Source: Salininema proteolyticum (lineage in GTDB: Bacteria; Actinomycetota; Actinomycetes; Mycobacteriales; Micromonosporaceae). Taken from it: 64,000 nucleotides of DNA. Numbering within the stretch: position 1 is the stretch's first letter; every line of letters begins with the position of its first letter. Shown piece after piece: positions 1 to 8,032 of this stretch. Made by a program: the position numbers and the translations under genes. A model generated the notes under the pieces. That model saw only the letters and a list, made by a program, of their open reading frames with translations. It searched no databases and was not told where the DNA came from. The stretch is from contig NZ_JBHUNX010000001.1 in NCBI RefSeq assembly GCF_042685645.1, positions 3,596,001-3,660,000 of the forward strand, read 5' to 3'.

Positions 1-752
1 GGAAGGGATCGGTGACGATCGGGGGCGCCGAAGCGTCCGACATCGACACCGAGGTGCTGCGCCGCCATCTCATCCTCGTGACCCAGGAGCACTACGTCTT
101 CAACGCCTCGGTGCGCGACAACTTGCGCCTGGCCACCCCGGAGGCCGACGACGCGCGGTTGAAGGGCGCGCTCGACGCGGTGGGCGCCACGTGGATCGAT
201 TCTCTGGACGAGGGGCTCGACACCGTCCTCGGCGACGGCGGGCTGGAGCTCGACCCGGCCGAGGCCCAGCAGCTGGCCCTGGCGCGGGTGATCATCGCCG
301 ACCCGCCGATCGTCATCCTCGACGAGGCGACCGCCGGGATCGACCCGGACAACGCCGGCGGCATCGAGGCGGCCCTGGCCGGAGCGCTCGACGGCCGGAC
401 GGTGCTGGCCATCGCCCACCAGCTGGAGGCGGCGCGGACGGCCGACCAGGTCGCCGTGGTCTCCGGGGGCGGGATCGCCGAGCTCGGCTCCCACGAGGAG
501 CTGGTGGCGCTGGGCGGCGAGTACGCACGGCTGTGGGCCGCCTGGAGACAGGAGGTCTTACGGAGCGGCGGACCGGTTCCGCCGGAGAGCCGCCGCGCTC
601 GTCCGGCCCACGGCAAGGCAGTCCCGGCGGCGCCCGCGTGCCCGCCCGGTCCGCGTTTCGTCCTCTCTCCTCCGGACGTTCGGGTGATCTTTCGCGCCGT
701 TCGGTCCTCACCCCGTCGAGGGATCTGCGCATTTCTCGACGACACGCCGTGA
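1..752 (+). CDS. ABC exporter ATP-binding domain, 5' truncated by window edge
   Basis: The reading frame is open at the left edge, so only the C-terminal half of the nucleotide-binding domain is present. Visible are a Q-loop (VTQEHYVFNASVRDN), Walker B (PPIVILDEAT), a D-loop (AGIDPD) and an H-loop histidine (LAIAHQLE). The signature motif reads LDPAEAQQLALAR where LSGGQ is expected. That degeneracy is known in one half of heterodimeric exporters with a TM domain fused in front, which is my best reading. The last ~65 residues are arginine- and proline-rich and look like an unstructured tail or low-quality read-through. Substrate cannot be deduced. Confidence 0.85.
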   Translation, partial: KGSVTIGGAEASDIDTEVLRRHLILVTQEHYVFNASVRDNLRLATPEADDARLKGALDAVGATWIDSLDEGLDTVLGDGGLELDPAEAQQLALARVIIADPPIVILDEATAGIDPDNAGGIEAALAGALDGRTVLAIAHQLEAARTADQVAVVSGGGIAELGSHEELVALGGEYARLWAAWRQEVLRSGGPVPPESRRARPAHGKAVPAAPACPPGPRFVLSPPDVRVIFRAVRSSPRRGICAFLDDTP

Positions 753-844
753 TTCGAAGGCCGCCTCACGTGCCGGCGTTCCTAAGATGAGTGACCACCC
801 TCCTCCGAAGGGTTCGCCATCCGTCGTCTTCAGGAAGGCCGATA

Positions 845-1780
845 ATGCTTACGGCGACAAGAAGATCCGCTATCCCCGACGCCCCTTCCACCACCGCCCA
901 CTCGCACGGCGGCTTCCACTACGAGAGCCTCCGCGCCCCCGCGACCTCCTCCCCCACCACCGCCCCGGTCGTCCTCATCGGCGGTGCCTTCCAGCGCAAG
1001 GAGGACTGGGGCCGGATCCTGAAGGGACTGGCCAACCACGCCGACGTCATCGCCGTCGACCTGCCCGGTTGGGGCGGGGCGGACCTCCTGCCCAGCCAGT
1101 ATGGGATCGACTTCCTCACCGACGCCTGCATCCGGGCGCTGGACGACCACCTGGAATCGGCCGGACTGCACGGCGGCACGACCGGCCGTTTCAACCTCAT
1201 GGCCGGCTCCTACGGCACCGCCGTGGGCTACCGCCTGGCGCAGCGGCGCCCGGACCTGGTCGAGAGGGCCGTCATGATCGGCACCATGCGCTCGATCCCC
1301 GACCACCTGCGCGACGTCATCGAGGAGGGCATCGCCCACATCCTCGCCGGGCGGCGCCGCGAGTTCGCCACCACGGCGGTGGAGTGGATGACCACGCGCA
1401 GGCCCGGCGCCGACGTGGAGCGCCTGGCGGTCATCCGCCGGATCCTGTGGGGGAAGCTGGCGAACATCCCCGACGACGAGGTCGCCAAGTTCGTCGCCAA
1501 CACGAGGCGGCTGTTCGACCTCGACTCCATGGACACCGGTCGCGGCCCGTCCATGCCGATGCTCTTCGGCGTCGGCGAGCACGACACCTTCACGCCCCCG
1601 GAGCTGTGCTGGGAGCTGGCGCAGACCTGCCCCTCCTCGCAGTTCGTGCAGATCCGCCGCTCCGACCACCTCGTCCACCTGGAACGGCCGAACGACATCG
1701 TCGACCTGGCGGTGCGCTTCTTCCACCGGCTGCCGGTCGGCGAGGCGCCCTACCTCCTGGGGGCGGACGACACAGTCTGA
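845..1780 (+). CDS. Alpha/beta-hydrolase fold protein
   Basis: A 311-residue alpha/beta hydrolase. The N-terminus has the oxyanion-hole turn (LIGGAF), followed by a nucleophile elbow AGSYGT with serine as candidate nucleophile, an acid in GVGEHDTF and a histidine in SDHLVHLERP near the C-terminus, so the triad looks complete. There is no signal peptide, so it is probably cytoplasmic. I chose the ATG at 845 because AGGAAG lies 9 bases upstream; an in-frame ATG at 791 would add 18 arginine/serine-rich residues without homology-like character. It stands 39 bp before the flavin monooxygenase gene on the same strand, which suggests co-transcription. Substrate unknown. Confidence 0.8.
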   Translation: MLTATRRSAIPDAPSTTAHSHGGFHYESLRAPATSSPTTAPVVLIGGAFQRKEDWGRILKGLANHADVIAVDLPGWGGADLLPSQYGIDFLTDACIRALDDHLESAGLHGGTTGRFNLMAGSYGTAVGYRLAQRRPDLVERAVMIGTMRSIPDHLRDVIEEGIAHILAGRRREFATTAVEWMTTRRPGADVERLAVIRRILWGKLANIPDDEVAKFVANTRRLFDLDSMDTGRGPSMPMLFGVGEHDTFTPPELCWELAQTCPSSQFVQIRRSDHLVHLERPNDIVDLAVRFFHRLPVGEAPYLLGADDTV

Positions 1781-1819
1781 GGGAGAAATAGTCCGGGGTT
1801 CCGCGCCGTTGAGAACGGC

Positions 1820-2917
1820 GTGCAACGCGATGCTCGAGTGATCGTCGTCGGCGCGGGCCAGGCAGGGCTCGGCGCCGCCTACCACCTGCGGCGGGCCGGC
1901 CTGTCGGCCCCGGACGACTTCGCCGTCCTCGACCGCGCCCCCGCTCCCGGAGGCGCGTGGCAGTTCCGGTGGCCGACACTGACCTTCCGGACCGTGAACG
2001 GAATCTTCAAACTGCCGGGCCTGGACGTCCCCGACGTCCCCGTCGACACGCCCGTCTCGGGCGTCGTCTCCGAGTACTTCGCGGAGTACGAGAAGCGGTT
2101 CGACCTCAATGTGCGCCGCCCGGTCTCGGTCGACTCCGTGGAGTCCCTGCCGGACGGGCGCCTGCGCCTGGAGACCTCGGAGGGGCCGTGGACAGCCGGC
2201 GCGCTGATCAATGCCACCGGCACCTGGGAGCGGCCCTTCTGGCCGCACTACCCCGGCCGCGAGAGCTTCGCGGGCCGCCAGTTGCACACCGCCGACTACG
2301 CCGGGCCGTGGGAGTTCGCCGGGAAGAGGGTCATCGTCGTCGGCGGAGGGATCTCGGGCGTCCAGCACGTGATGGAGATCCATCCCTACGCCGCCTCCAC
2401 GACGTGGATGACGCGCACGCCGCCCCGGTGGGCCGAGGGGGAGTTCGACCGCCGGAGGGGAGCCGAGGCCGTCGCGATGGTCGAGCGGCGCGTCCGCGAA
2501 GGGCTGCCGCCCCAGCCGGTCGTCGCCGTCACCGGCATCCCGGTCACCCCGGAGGTGCGGGAGGCCCTCGACACCGGGGTCCTGGACCGGCGGCCCGTGT
2601 TCACCGAGATCGTGCCCGAGGGCGTCGTCTTGGCCGACGGCACCGTCCTGGAGGCCGACGTGATCCTGTGGGCCACCGGCTTCCGCCCCGTCATCGACCA
2701 CCTGGGCCCGCTGCGCCTGCGCGGCCCCCGGGGAGGGATCGCCCTGGCCGGAACGCAAGCGGACGCCGACGAGCGCATCCAGCTTGTGGGATACGGCCCA
2801 TCGGCGTCCACTGTGGGGGCGAACCGCGCCAGCCGAAGCGCGGTCCGCCGGGCGCTGGCGGTGTCCAGTCAAAACGCGAGCAACCGTAGACGGGCGCCGG
2901 CGCCGGATCGGGTCTAG
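1820..2917 (+). CDS. FAD/NAD(P)H-dependent flavin monooxygenase-like oxidoreductase
   Basis: A 365-residue protein with the two dinucleotide-binding folds of flavin-containing/Baeyer-Villiger-type monooxygenases: VIVVGAGQAGLGAAYHLR at residues 7-24 binds FAD, and VIVVGGGISG about residues 170-179 binds NAD(P)H. The GGAWQFRWPTLTF segment and a late ATGFRP motif also fit this family (YrpB/CzcO-like, used for oxidation of small organic compounds). It starts at GTG; no strong ribosome-binding site is visible, and it probably relies on coupling to the hydrolase gene 39 bp upstream. Substrate is not deducible. Confidence 0.82.
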   Translation: MQRDARVIVVGAGQAGLGAAYHLRRAGLSAPDDFAVLDRAPAPGGAWQFRWPTLTFRTVNGIFKLPGLDVPDVPVDTPVSGVVSEYFAEYEKRFDLNVRRPVSVDSVESLPDGRLRLETSEGPWTAGALINATGTWERPFWPHYPGRESFAGRQLHTADYAGPWEFAGKRVIVVGGGISGVQHVMEIHPYAASTTWMTRTPPRWAEGEFDRRRGAEAVAMVERRVREGLPPQPVVAVTGIPVTPEVREALDTGVLDRRPVFTEIVPEGVVLADGTVLEADVILWATGFRPVIDHLGPLRLRGPRGGIALAGTQADADERIQLVGYGPSASTVGANRASRSAVRRALAVSSQNASNRRRAPAPDRV

Positions 2918-2975
2918 GGAGGCGGGCCGTCCACGCGGGGCGGCTGATCCGCCCCGGTGTCAACGGGCCTCGGCC

Positions 2976-4157
2976 CTACAGGTTGCCGCGCGCGTCCTGC
3001 TCCTTCTCGAGCGCCTCGAACAGGGCCTTGAAGTTGCCCTTGCCGAAGCTCAGGGAGCCGTGGCGCTCGATGATCTCGTAGAACATCGTCGGACGGTCCT
3101 GCTGGGGCTTGGTGAAGATCTGCAGCATGTAGCCGTCCTCGTCGCGGTCGACCAGGATCTTGCGCTTCTGCAGCTCCTCGATCGGGACGCGGACGGTGCC
3201 GATGCGCTCGCGCAGCTCCGGGTCCTCGTAGTAGGCGTCCGGAACGTTGAGGAACTCGACGCCGTTGGCCCTCATGGCGTCGACGGCCGCGAGGATGTCG
3301 TTGGTGGCCAGCGCCAGGTGCTGGACGCCCGGGCCGCCGTAGAACTCGAGGTACTCGTCGATCTGGCTCTTCTTCTTGCCCTCGGCCGGCTCGTTGATCG
3401 GGAACTTGACCTTGCGGGTGCCGTTGGCGACGACCTTGCTCATCAGCGCCGAGTACTCGGTGGCGATGGCGTCGTCGACGAACTCCACGATGTTGGTGAA
3501 GCCCATGACCTTCTCGTAGTAGCCGACCCACTCGCGCATCTTGCCCAGCTCGACATTGCCGACGATGTGGTCGACGGCCTGGAAGAAGCGCTTGGGCTCG
3601 AGGCCCGCCTCGATCTTGGCGGAGCGGTCGACGATGGGCCCGCGCTCGACGAAGCCCGGCCAGAACGGCCCGTCGTAGCGGCTGCGGTCGACCAGGACGT
3701 TGCGGGTCTCGCCGTAGGTGCCGATGACCGCGACGCGGACCGTGCCGTTGTCGTCGCTGACGTCGTGGGGCTCCTCGATGGCGATCGCGCCCTGGCTGAG
3801 GGCGTACTCCCAGTTCTTGTCCACGTCGGGGACCTCGATGGCGACCTCGATGACGCCGTCGCCGTGCTCGGCGTAGTGCTTGGTCGCGGCGGAGTCCTTG
3901 GTGACGCCGCCGGCGAGGACGAAGTAGACGCCGCCGGACTTCATCACGTACTCGGCGTGCTCGCGGAAGCCCTGCTCAGGACCCCGGTAGGCAACGCAGT
4001 TCATCCCGAAGGCCGTCGAGTAGTAGTGGGCGGCCTGCTTGGCGTTTCCCACGTAGTACCGGACGTGGTCCCAGCCCTTGATCGGGAAGGAGTCGGCGTC
4101 GATGTCGTGTTCGACGGCTCCGACTAGCTGGGCCTCGTTGATCGGGGTGTCAACCAT
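2976..4157 (-). CDS. hppD: 4-Hydroxyphenylpyruvate dioxygenase
   Basis: A 393-residue non-haem Fe(II) enzyme that converts 4-hydroxyphenylpyruvate to homogentisate, the second step of tyrosine breakdown. Two vicinal-oxygen-chelate halves are present. The expected 2-His-1-Glu iron ligands appear as H197 (VDHIVGN), H280 (GVQHLALAT) and E361 (PTMFYEIIERHGS), and the conserved LQIFTKP stretch precedes the last. A GAGGAG ribosome-binding site precedes the ATG. It is divergent from the Lrp-type gene at 4350, and the remaining pathway genes (hmgA, fahA) are in this window at 10.9-14.2 kb, so the pathway is split. Homogentisate can also feed pyomelanin. Confidence 0.96.
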   Translation of the reverse strand: MVDTPINEAQLVGAVEHDIDADSFPIKGWDHVRYYVGNAKQAAHYYSTAFGMNCVAYRGPEQGFREHAEYVMKSGGVYFVLAGGVTKDSAATKHYAEHGDGVIEVAIEVPDVDKNWEYALSQGAIAIEEPHDVSDDNGTVRVAVIGTYGETRNVLVDRSRYDGPFWPGFVERGPIVDRSAKIEAGLEPKRFFQAVDHIVGNVELGKMREWVGYYEKVMGFTNIVEFVDDAIATEYSALMSKVVANGTRKVKFPINEPAEGKKKSQIDEYLEFYGGPGVQHLALATNDILAAVDAMRANGVEFLNVPDAYYEDPELRERIGTVRVPIEELQKRKILVDRDEDGYMLQIFTKPQQDRPTMFYEIIERHGSLSFGKGNFKALFEALEKEQDARGNL

Positions 4158-4349
4158 GATTCGTCTCCTCGTTGAGCCAGGCGGCGCGTGGATCGCCCGC
4201 GAAACCGCTGTTCACAGCAAAAACCGCGCCGTTGGGACGCAAGTCATATTCAGATCTTGCCCGCCGGATTCCGGACCGCGCAACTGGCCCCGAAATGACT
4301 GCGCACCCTGTACAGATTTACCCCACATTCCTAAGTTACTCTGGCCACT
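4158..4349. promoter_or_regulatory. Divergent promoter region hppD / lrp
   Basis: This 192-bp spacer separates two divergent starts and must hold both promoters. Its A+T content is higher than the surroundings. Lrp-family genes often regulate the adjacent divergent catabolic gene, so an operator for the product of the 4350 gene is likely here, but I could not pick out a clear symmetric site by eye. Confidence 0.5.
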
Positions 4350-5294
4350 ATGACCACCTCACCGCAAATCGATGTTCTCGATGCCAAACTGATCGCCCTC
4401 CTCACCACCGAACCGCGCCTCGGCGTCATGGAGTACTCCCGGCGTCTCGGAGTCGCGCGGGGGACCATCCAGGCCCGGCTCGACAAGCTGCGCGAGCGCG
4501 GCGTCGTCACCGGGTTCGGGCCGGACGTCGACCCCGAGGCCCTCGGCTACGACGTGACGGCCTTCGTGACCCTGGAGCTGCGGCAGGACAACGGGCACCG
4601 CTCGGTCTCGGCCGAGCTGTCGAAGATCCCCTACGTGCTGGAGGCGCACACCGTCTCCGGTTCGGGGGACATGATGTGCCGGGTCGTGGCGCGCACGAAC
4701 GCCGACCTGCAGCACGTGATCGACCAGGTCGTGTCCACGCCGGGGGTGCAGCGGGCGTCGTCGGTCATCGCCCTGGCCGAGCGGATCCCGTACCGGACCC
4801 TGCCGCTGGTGGCCGCGACGGCCGCCCCGAAGCGCGTGCCGAACCAGGGGCAGTTAGGGGTCCTCGGGCCTGCATCAGGGGCCGCTGACGGCCCCAGGGC
4901 CCGCACAGGGCGCGCCAGGGGTATGCGGGGGCGGGGACCGAAGCAGCGATCGCTCATTGAGGCGGTGCGGGCGGTCGGCGGGGGGCGCGGGACCTCCGGC
5001 GCCGCCCCGGCCCGGAGACGGCGAAAGGGCCGCCCCGGAGTTTCCACTCCGAGACGGCCCCTTGCAAAAGAACCAAGGGTCTGCCCCTCGGCGGACGATG
5101 CCGCCGGAGCAGACCCTGGAAGCCGTAGCCTCTACTTCAGGGCGATGTTCTCCGCCTGCAGGCCCTTGGGGCTGCGCGCGATGTCGAATTCGACCTTCTG
5201 GCCCTCGTCGAGCTCCCTCACAGAGGGATCCCCGACGTTGGAGACGTGCGCGAAGACATCGTCGCCACCGTCGTCTTGTGCGATGAAGCCGTAG
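4350..5294 (+). CDS. Lrp/AsnC-family regulator, with anomalous C-terminal extension
   Basis: Residues 1-160 are a standard Lrp/AsnC protein: an N-terminal HTH (YSRRLGVARGTIQARLDKL, about 29-47) and a RAM ligand/oligomerisation domain (DVTAFVTLELRQ to AERIPYRTLPLV). Such regulators sit next to hppD in other actinomycetes and probably sense an aromatic amino acid or intermediate. The family normally stops near residue 160-170. Here no stop occurs until 5294, giving 314 residues. The extra ~150 residues are Arg/Pro/Ser-rich, run through the cspA terminator hairpin and 163 bp antisense into cspA. The true end is therefore doubtful: stop loss, a sequencing frameshift, or a real but unstructured tail. 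Confidence 0.8.
   Translation: MTTSPQIDVLDAKLIALLTTEPRLGVMEYSRRLGVARGTIQARLDKLRERGVVTGFGPDVDPEALGYDVTAFVTLELRQDNGHRSVSAELSKIPYVLEAHTVSGSGDMMCRVVARTNADLQHVIDQVVSTPGVQRASSVIALAERIPYRTLPLVAATAAPKRVPNQGQLGVLGPASGAADGPRARTGRARGMRGRGPKQRSLIEAVRAVGGGRGTSGAAPARRRRKGRPGVSTPRRPLAKEPRVCPSADDAAGADPGSRSLYFRAMFSACRPLGLRAMSNSTFWPSSSSLTEGSPTLETCAKTSSPPSSCAMKP
5021..5065 (-). terminator. Hairpin terminator downstream of cspA
   Basis: A compound hairpin: an inner perfect 6-bp stem CGGAGT/ACTCCG (5036-5041 with 5046-5051, loop TTCC) sits inside an outer imperfect stem made from GCGAAAGGGCCG and CGGCCCCTTGC. It lies about 70 bp beyond the cspA stop in the direction of cspA transcription. Confidence 0.6.
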
Positions 5295-5335
5295 CCCTTG
5301 TCGCTGTTGAACCATTTAACAGTGCCGGTGGCCAT
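5132..5335 (-). CDS. cspA: Cold-shock domain protein (CspA family)
   Basis: A 67-residue single cold-shock domain protein, the usual size. RNP-1 (KGYGFI) and RNP-2 (VFAHVS) RNA-binding motifs are both present, after the typical MATGTVKWFN start. It acts as an RNA chaperone in the cytoplasm. An upstream in-frame ATG at 5455 would give 107 residues but the extra 40 lack any cold-shock homology, and GGAGAAAAAC stands just before the ATG at 5335. A leader of up to ~120 bases or more is likely, as in other csp genes. Confidence 0.95.
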   Translation of the reverse strand: MATGTVKWFNSDKGYGFIAQDDGGDDVFAHVSNVGDPSVRELDEGQKVEFDIARSPKGLQAENIALK

Positions 5336-5681
5336 GTTTTTCTCCTTGTTCGGCGGTTGTGTTCCTGGGCCGTTCGATATACGACCCGTGTTCCATCGGC
5401 TCGACCGCCGCGAGGCCGACACCTCACCGTATCCCAGATGTGACGCCGCCACCAAGTCCTGTCATGAGACATGCCTCTCCCCGGCGACTCGCGGGGATCC
5501 ACTTGATCTTCAAGGAATGTTCATTGTCGAGGGCATGGACCCGGCAAGGGTATTCCCTATTGAATCATTCGCACGTCCGATCGTATCGTTCAAAAATCCG
5601 CTAGAGAAGTCACTCTTCTCGATGCGCGGACCACCGGCGGCGACCGCCGCCGGGCCCCGGTACAGAAACGGATTACCCCAG
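5336..5681. promoter_or_regulatory. Intergenic promoter region between cspA and the subtilase gene
   Basis: A 346-bp gap between divergent genes. It must contain the cspA leader and promoter on the minus strand and the protease promoter on the plus strand. Base composition drops in 5500-5620 (runs such as TATTGAATCATT), consistent with promoter DNA. No convincing gene or symmetric operator was seen. Confidence 0.5.
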
Positions 5682-7292
5682 ATGAGTCCATTCCATTCAC
5701 GCTCCGCGAGAACCCGCGTGCTCGCCGCCGCAGGCGCGGCGAGCGTGGCCGCGGCCTTCACCATTCCCTTCGCCTCCACCGCGTTCGCCCAGGGCGGCGA
5801 GGCGGAGATCCTCGCGTCCGACAGCCCCGACGCGGTCTCCGGCGAGTACATCGCGGTGTTCACCGACACCGCCGCTCCCCACGGGAAGAAGGCCACCGCC
5901 AAGGCCGCCGACGGCATCGCCGAGTCCCACTCGGCCGAGCTCGGCAGCGTCTACCACTCCACCCTCAACGGCTTCTCCTTCGCCGGCTCGGCCGACGAGG
6001 CCGAGGAGATCGCCTCCCGCACCGACATCGCCTACGTCGAGGCCGTCCAGACCATGGGCGTGTCCGACATCGCCCAGAACGACCCGCCGAACTGGGGCAC
6101 CGACCGCCTGGACCAGCAGGACCTGCCCCTGGACGACGCCTACGCCACGCCCGACTCCCAGGGCTCCGGAGCGACCGTCTACGTCCTGGACACCGGCATC
6201 AACCCCGACCACCAGGAGTTCGGAGGCCGCGCCTCCATGGGACCGTCCTTCGCCGGTGAGAACGACTCCACCGACTGCCACGGCCACGGCACCCACGTCG
6301 CCGGGTCCGTCGCCGGCGCCGAGTACGGCGTCGCGCCGCAGGCCGACGTGGTCGGCGTGCAGGTCCTCGGCTGCGACGGCTACGGCTCCACCGAGGGCAT
6401 CATCTCCGCCATCGACTGGGTCGCCTCCTCCGGCTCCCGCCCGGCGGTCATCAACATGAGCCTCGGCGGCGCCTCCGACGGCACCGACCAGGCCTACTAC
6501 GACGCCGTCCAGAACGCCGTGGACCAGGGCGTGGCCGTCGTGGCCGCCGCCGGCAACGACGGCGACGACGCGTGCAACTACGCGCCGGCCCGCTTCGACA
6601 ACGTGCTGACGGTCGCCAACGCGACCCGCGACGACGCCCGTTACACCGGCCGGGGAACCTCCAACTACGGCACCTGCGTGGACGTCTTCGGCCCCGGAAC
6701 CGACATCCTGTCGGCCCGCCACGACTCGAACACCGACGTCGTGGCCTTCACCGGCACCTCCATGGCCTCCCCGCACCTCGCGGGCGTCGCCGCGCTCTAC
6801 CTCGCCGACAACCCGGGCGCCACGCCGAACCAGGTGACCCAGCAGATCCTGGGCAACGCCACGGCCGACACCCTCACCGACGTCGGCGCCGGCTCGCCGA
6901 ACCTGAACGCGAACACCGAGTTCATGCTCGACGGCTCCGACGGCGGAGACCCGACCGACCCCGACCCGGTCGACCCGTCCGACTGCGACGGACACGCCGC
7001 GACCGAGTCCGGCTCGCTGTCGGGCTCCGGCTCGACCTCCGTCCACCCCGACTCCGGTTACTACTACTCCGGTGCCGGCACCCACAGCGGCTGCCTCTCC
7101 GGCCCGTCGGACGCGGACTTCGACCTCTACCTGCAGCGCTGGAACGGCAGCTCCTGGTCGTCGGTCGCCTCGGGCACCTCGGCCTCCTCGGAGGAGACGG
7201 TCTCGTACGACGGCACCGCCGGCTACTACCGCTGGGTCGCCTACTCCTACTCCGGAAGCGGCTCCTACACCATCGGTTCCACGCAGCCTTGA
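5682..7292 (+). CDS. Secreted subtilisin-like serine protease (S8) with PPC domain
   Basis: A 536-residue exported protease of the proteinase K/aqualysin type. It has a signal peptide (residues 1-37, cleavage near AFA-QGG), an I9 propeptide (about 55-125), and a peptidase S8 domain with D170 (VYVLDTGIN), H202 (CHGHGTHVAG) and S360 (FTGTSMASPH). An Asp/Pro linker (about 435-455) is followed by a C-terminal pre-peptidase (PPC) domain of ~95 residues, usually cleaved off. Cys pairs in the catalytic domain suggest disulfides. I chose the ATG at 5682 because it gives a clean Arg-containing signal peptide; the open frame extends upstream to 5298 without meaning. Likely a nutritional extracellular protease. 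Confidence 0.93.
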   Translation: MSPFHSRSARTRVLAAAGAASVAAAFTIPFASTAFAQGGEAEILASDSPDAVSGEYIAVFTDTAAPHGKKATAKAADGIAESHSAELGSVYHSTLNGFSFAGSADEAEEIASRTDIAYVEAVQTMGVSDIAQNDPPNWGTDRLDQQDLPLDDAYATPDSQGSGATVYVLDTGINPDHQEFGGRASMGPSFAGENDSTDCHGHGTHVAGSVAGAEYGVAPQADVVGVQVLGCDGYGSTEGIISAIDWVASSGSRPAVINMSLGGASDGTDQAYYDAVQNAVDQGVAVVAAAGNDGDDACNYAPARFDNVLTVANATRDDARYTGRGTSNYGTCVDVFGPGTDILSARHDSNTDVVAFTGTSMASPHLAGVAALYLADNPGATPNQVTQQILGNATADTLTDVGAGSPNLNANTEFMLDGSDGGDPTDPDPVDPSDCDGHAATESGSLSGSGSTSVHPDSGYYYSGAGTHSGCLSGPSDADFDLYLQRWNGSSWSSVASGTSASSEETVSYDGTAGYYRWVAYSYSGSGSYTIGSTQP

Positions 7293-7400
7293 TTCACCGC
7301 CAGAGAAGGGCGGTCGCGCGGTGTCATCCCCGCGCGGCCGCCCGCTTCGGCGCTCGACCCCGCCGATGAGGCAACGCCCTTATCCCACAAGGAGAGTCCG

Positions 7401-7703
7401 ATGCCAGTCCTCTACCTGCCGCCCGACACGGCCGACCTCGGCTCCGTCACCCACGACGGCGACGCCTTCGACGTCCGGTTCGACGAGCGGTCGCGGCACG
7501 TCTACCTGATACCCCGAGAGGCGGCCGACTGCCCTGTCGCCGAGCGCCCGCCGGCCGTTATGGCGGCCCTGCACAACTGCGCGTCCCCGGCCATCGTCAT
7601 CTACTCCCAGGACCTCTACCTGCGCTCCCGCCAGGTCCCCGGCTGGACGGACGACCTGGGCGCGAAGATCGCCCGCGCCGTGGACGCGCTCGCGGTCCCC
7701 TAG
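7401..7703 (+). CDS. Family B small protein, copy 1 (function unknown)
   Basis: A 100-residue protein I do not recognise. It has no signal peptide or TM segment. It is clearly paralogous to 46959-47255 and to the interrupted copy at 61322-61630. Shared features are an N-terminal Y-L/V/M-PP-D/E block, a D-G/D-(F/Y)-D-V/L-R strand, an ERPP segment, an asparagine-cysteine pair (N-C, here in LHNCASPA), then Y-x-RSR-VP-W and DLG-K near the C-terminus. AAGGAGAG precedes the ATG. Unlike the other two copies it has no family A partner; the subtilase gene ends 108 bp upstream. Confidence 0.75.
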   Translation: MPVLYLPPDTADLGSVTHDGDAFDVRFDERSRHVYLIPREAADCPVAERPPAVMAALHNCASPAIVIYSQDLYLRSRQVPGWTDDLGAKIARAVDALAVP

Positions 7704-8032
7704 ACGGTTGCTTCCTGGCTGTGGTGACCGCGGAATCGCGCCCCGGCACCCCGTCTCCGCCCTTTCGCGCGGTCGGACGTCCGCCAGGACGCCTCGACCA
7801 CGCGAAAGAACAGAAACAGATCTGACGCACTGGGACACGATTCCGCCCCTTGCGTAGAACACCAGGCCGCCGCCGACGCTCCGCGCGGCGCCAATGGGAA
7901 ACGTTCATCTAGAGGCGGTCCGGCGCACGGGCGGAACGGGGCAAAGGACCCGAGAACCCGTATCCCCGGTGCGCCGAACCCCGAACGATCGAAGGGCGGG
8001 GGCGTCCACGCCCTCGAGCCGCCGTGCGGCGG
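7704..8032. other. Intergenic, nothing recognised
   Basis: A 329-bp convergent gap between the family B gene and the SARP regulator. I saw no gene-like frame supported by motif or ribosome-binding site and no strong hairpin. Confidence 0.5.

Noticed and set aside
830..2872. Long minus-strand open frame (680 codons) opposite the hydrolase and monooxygenase genes
   Set aside because: It is a shadow frame of GC-rich coding DNA: Gly/Arg/Val-rich, no motif, while the plus strand encodes two complete recognisable enzymes.
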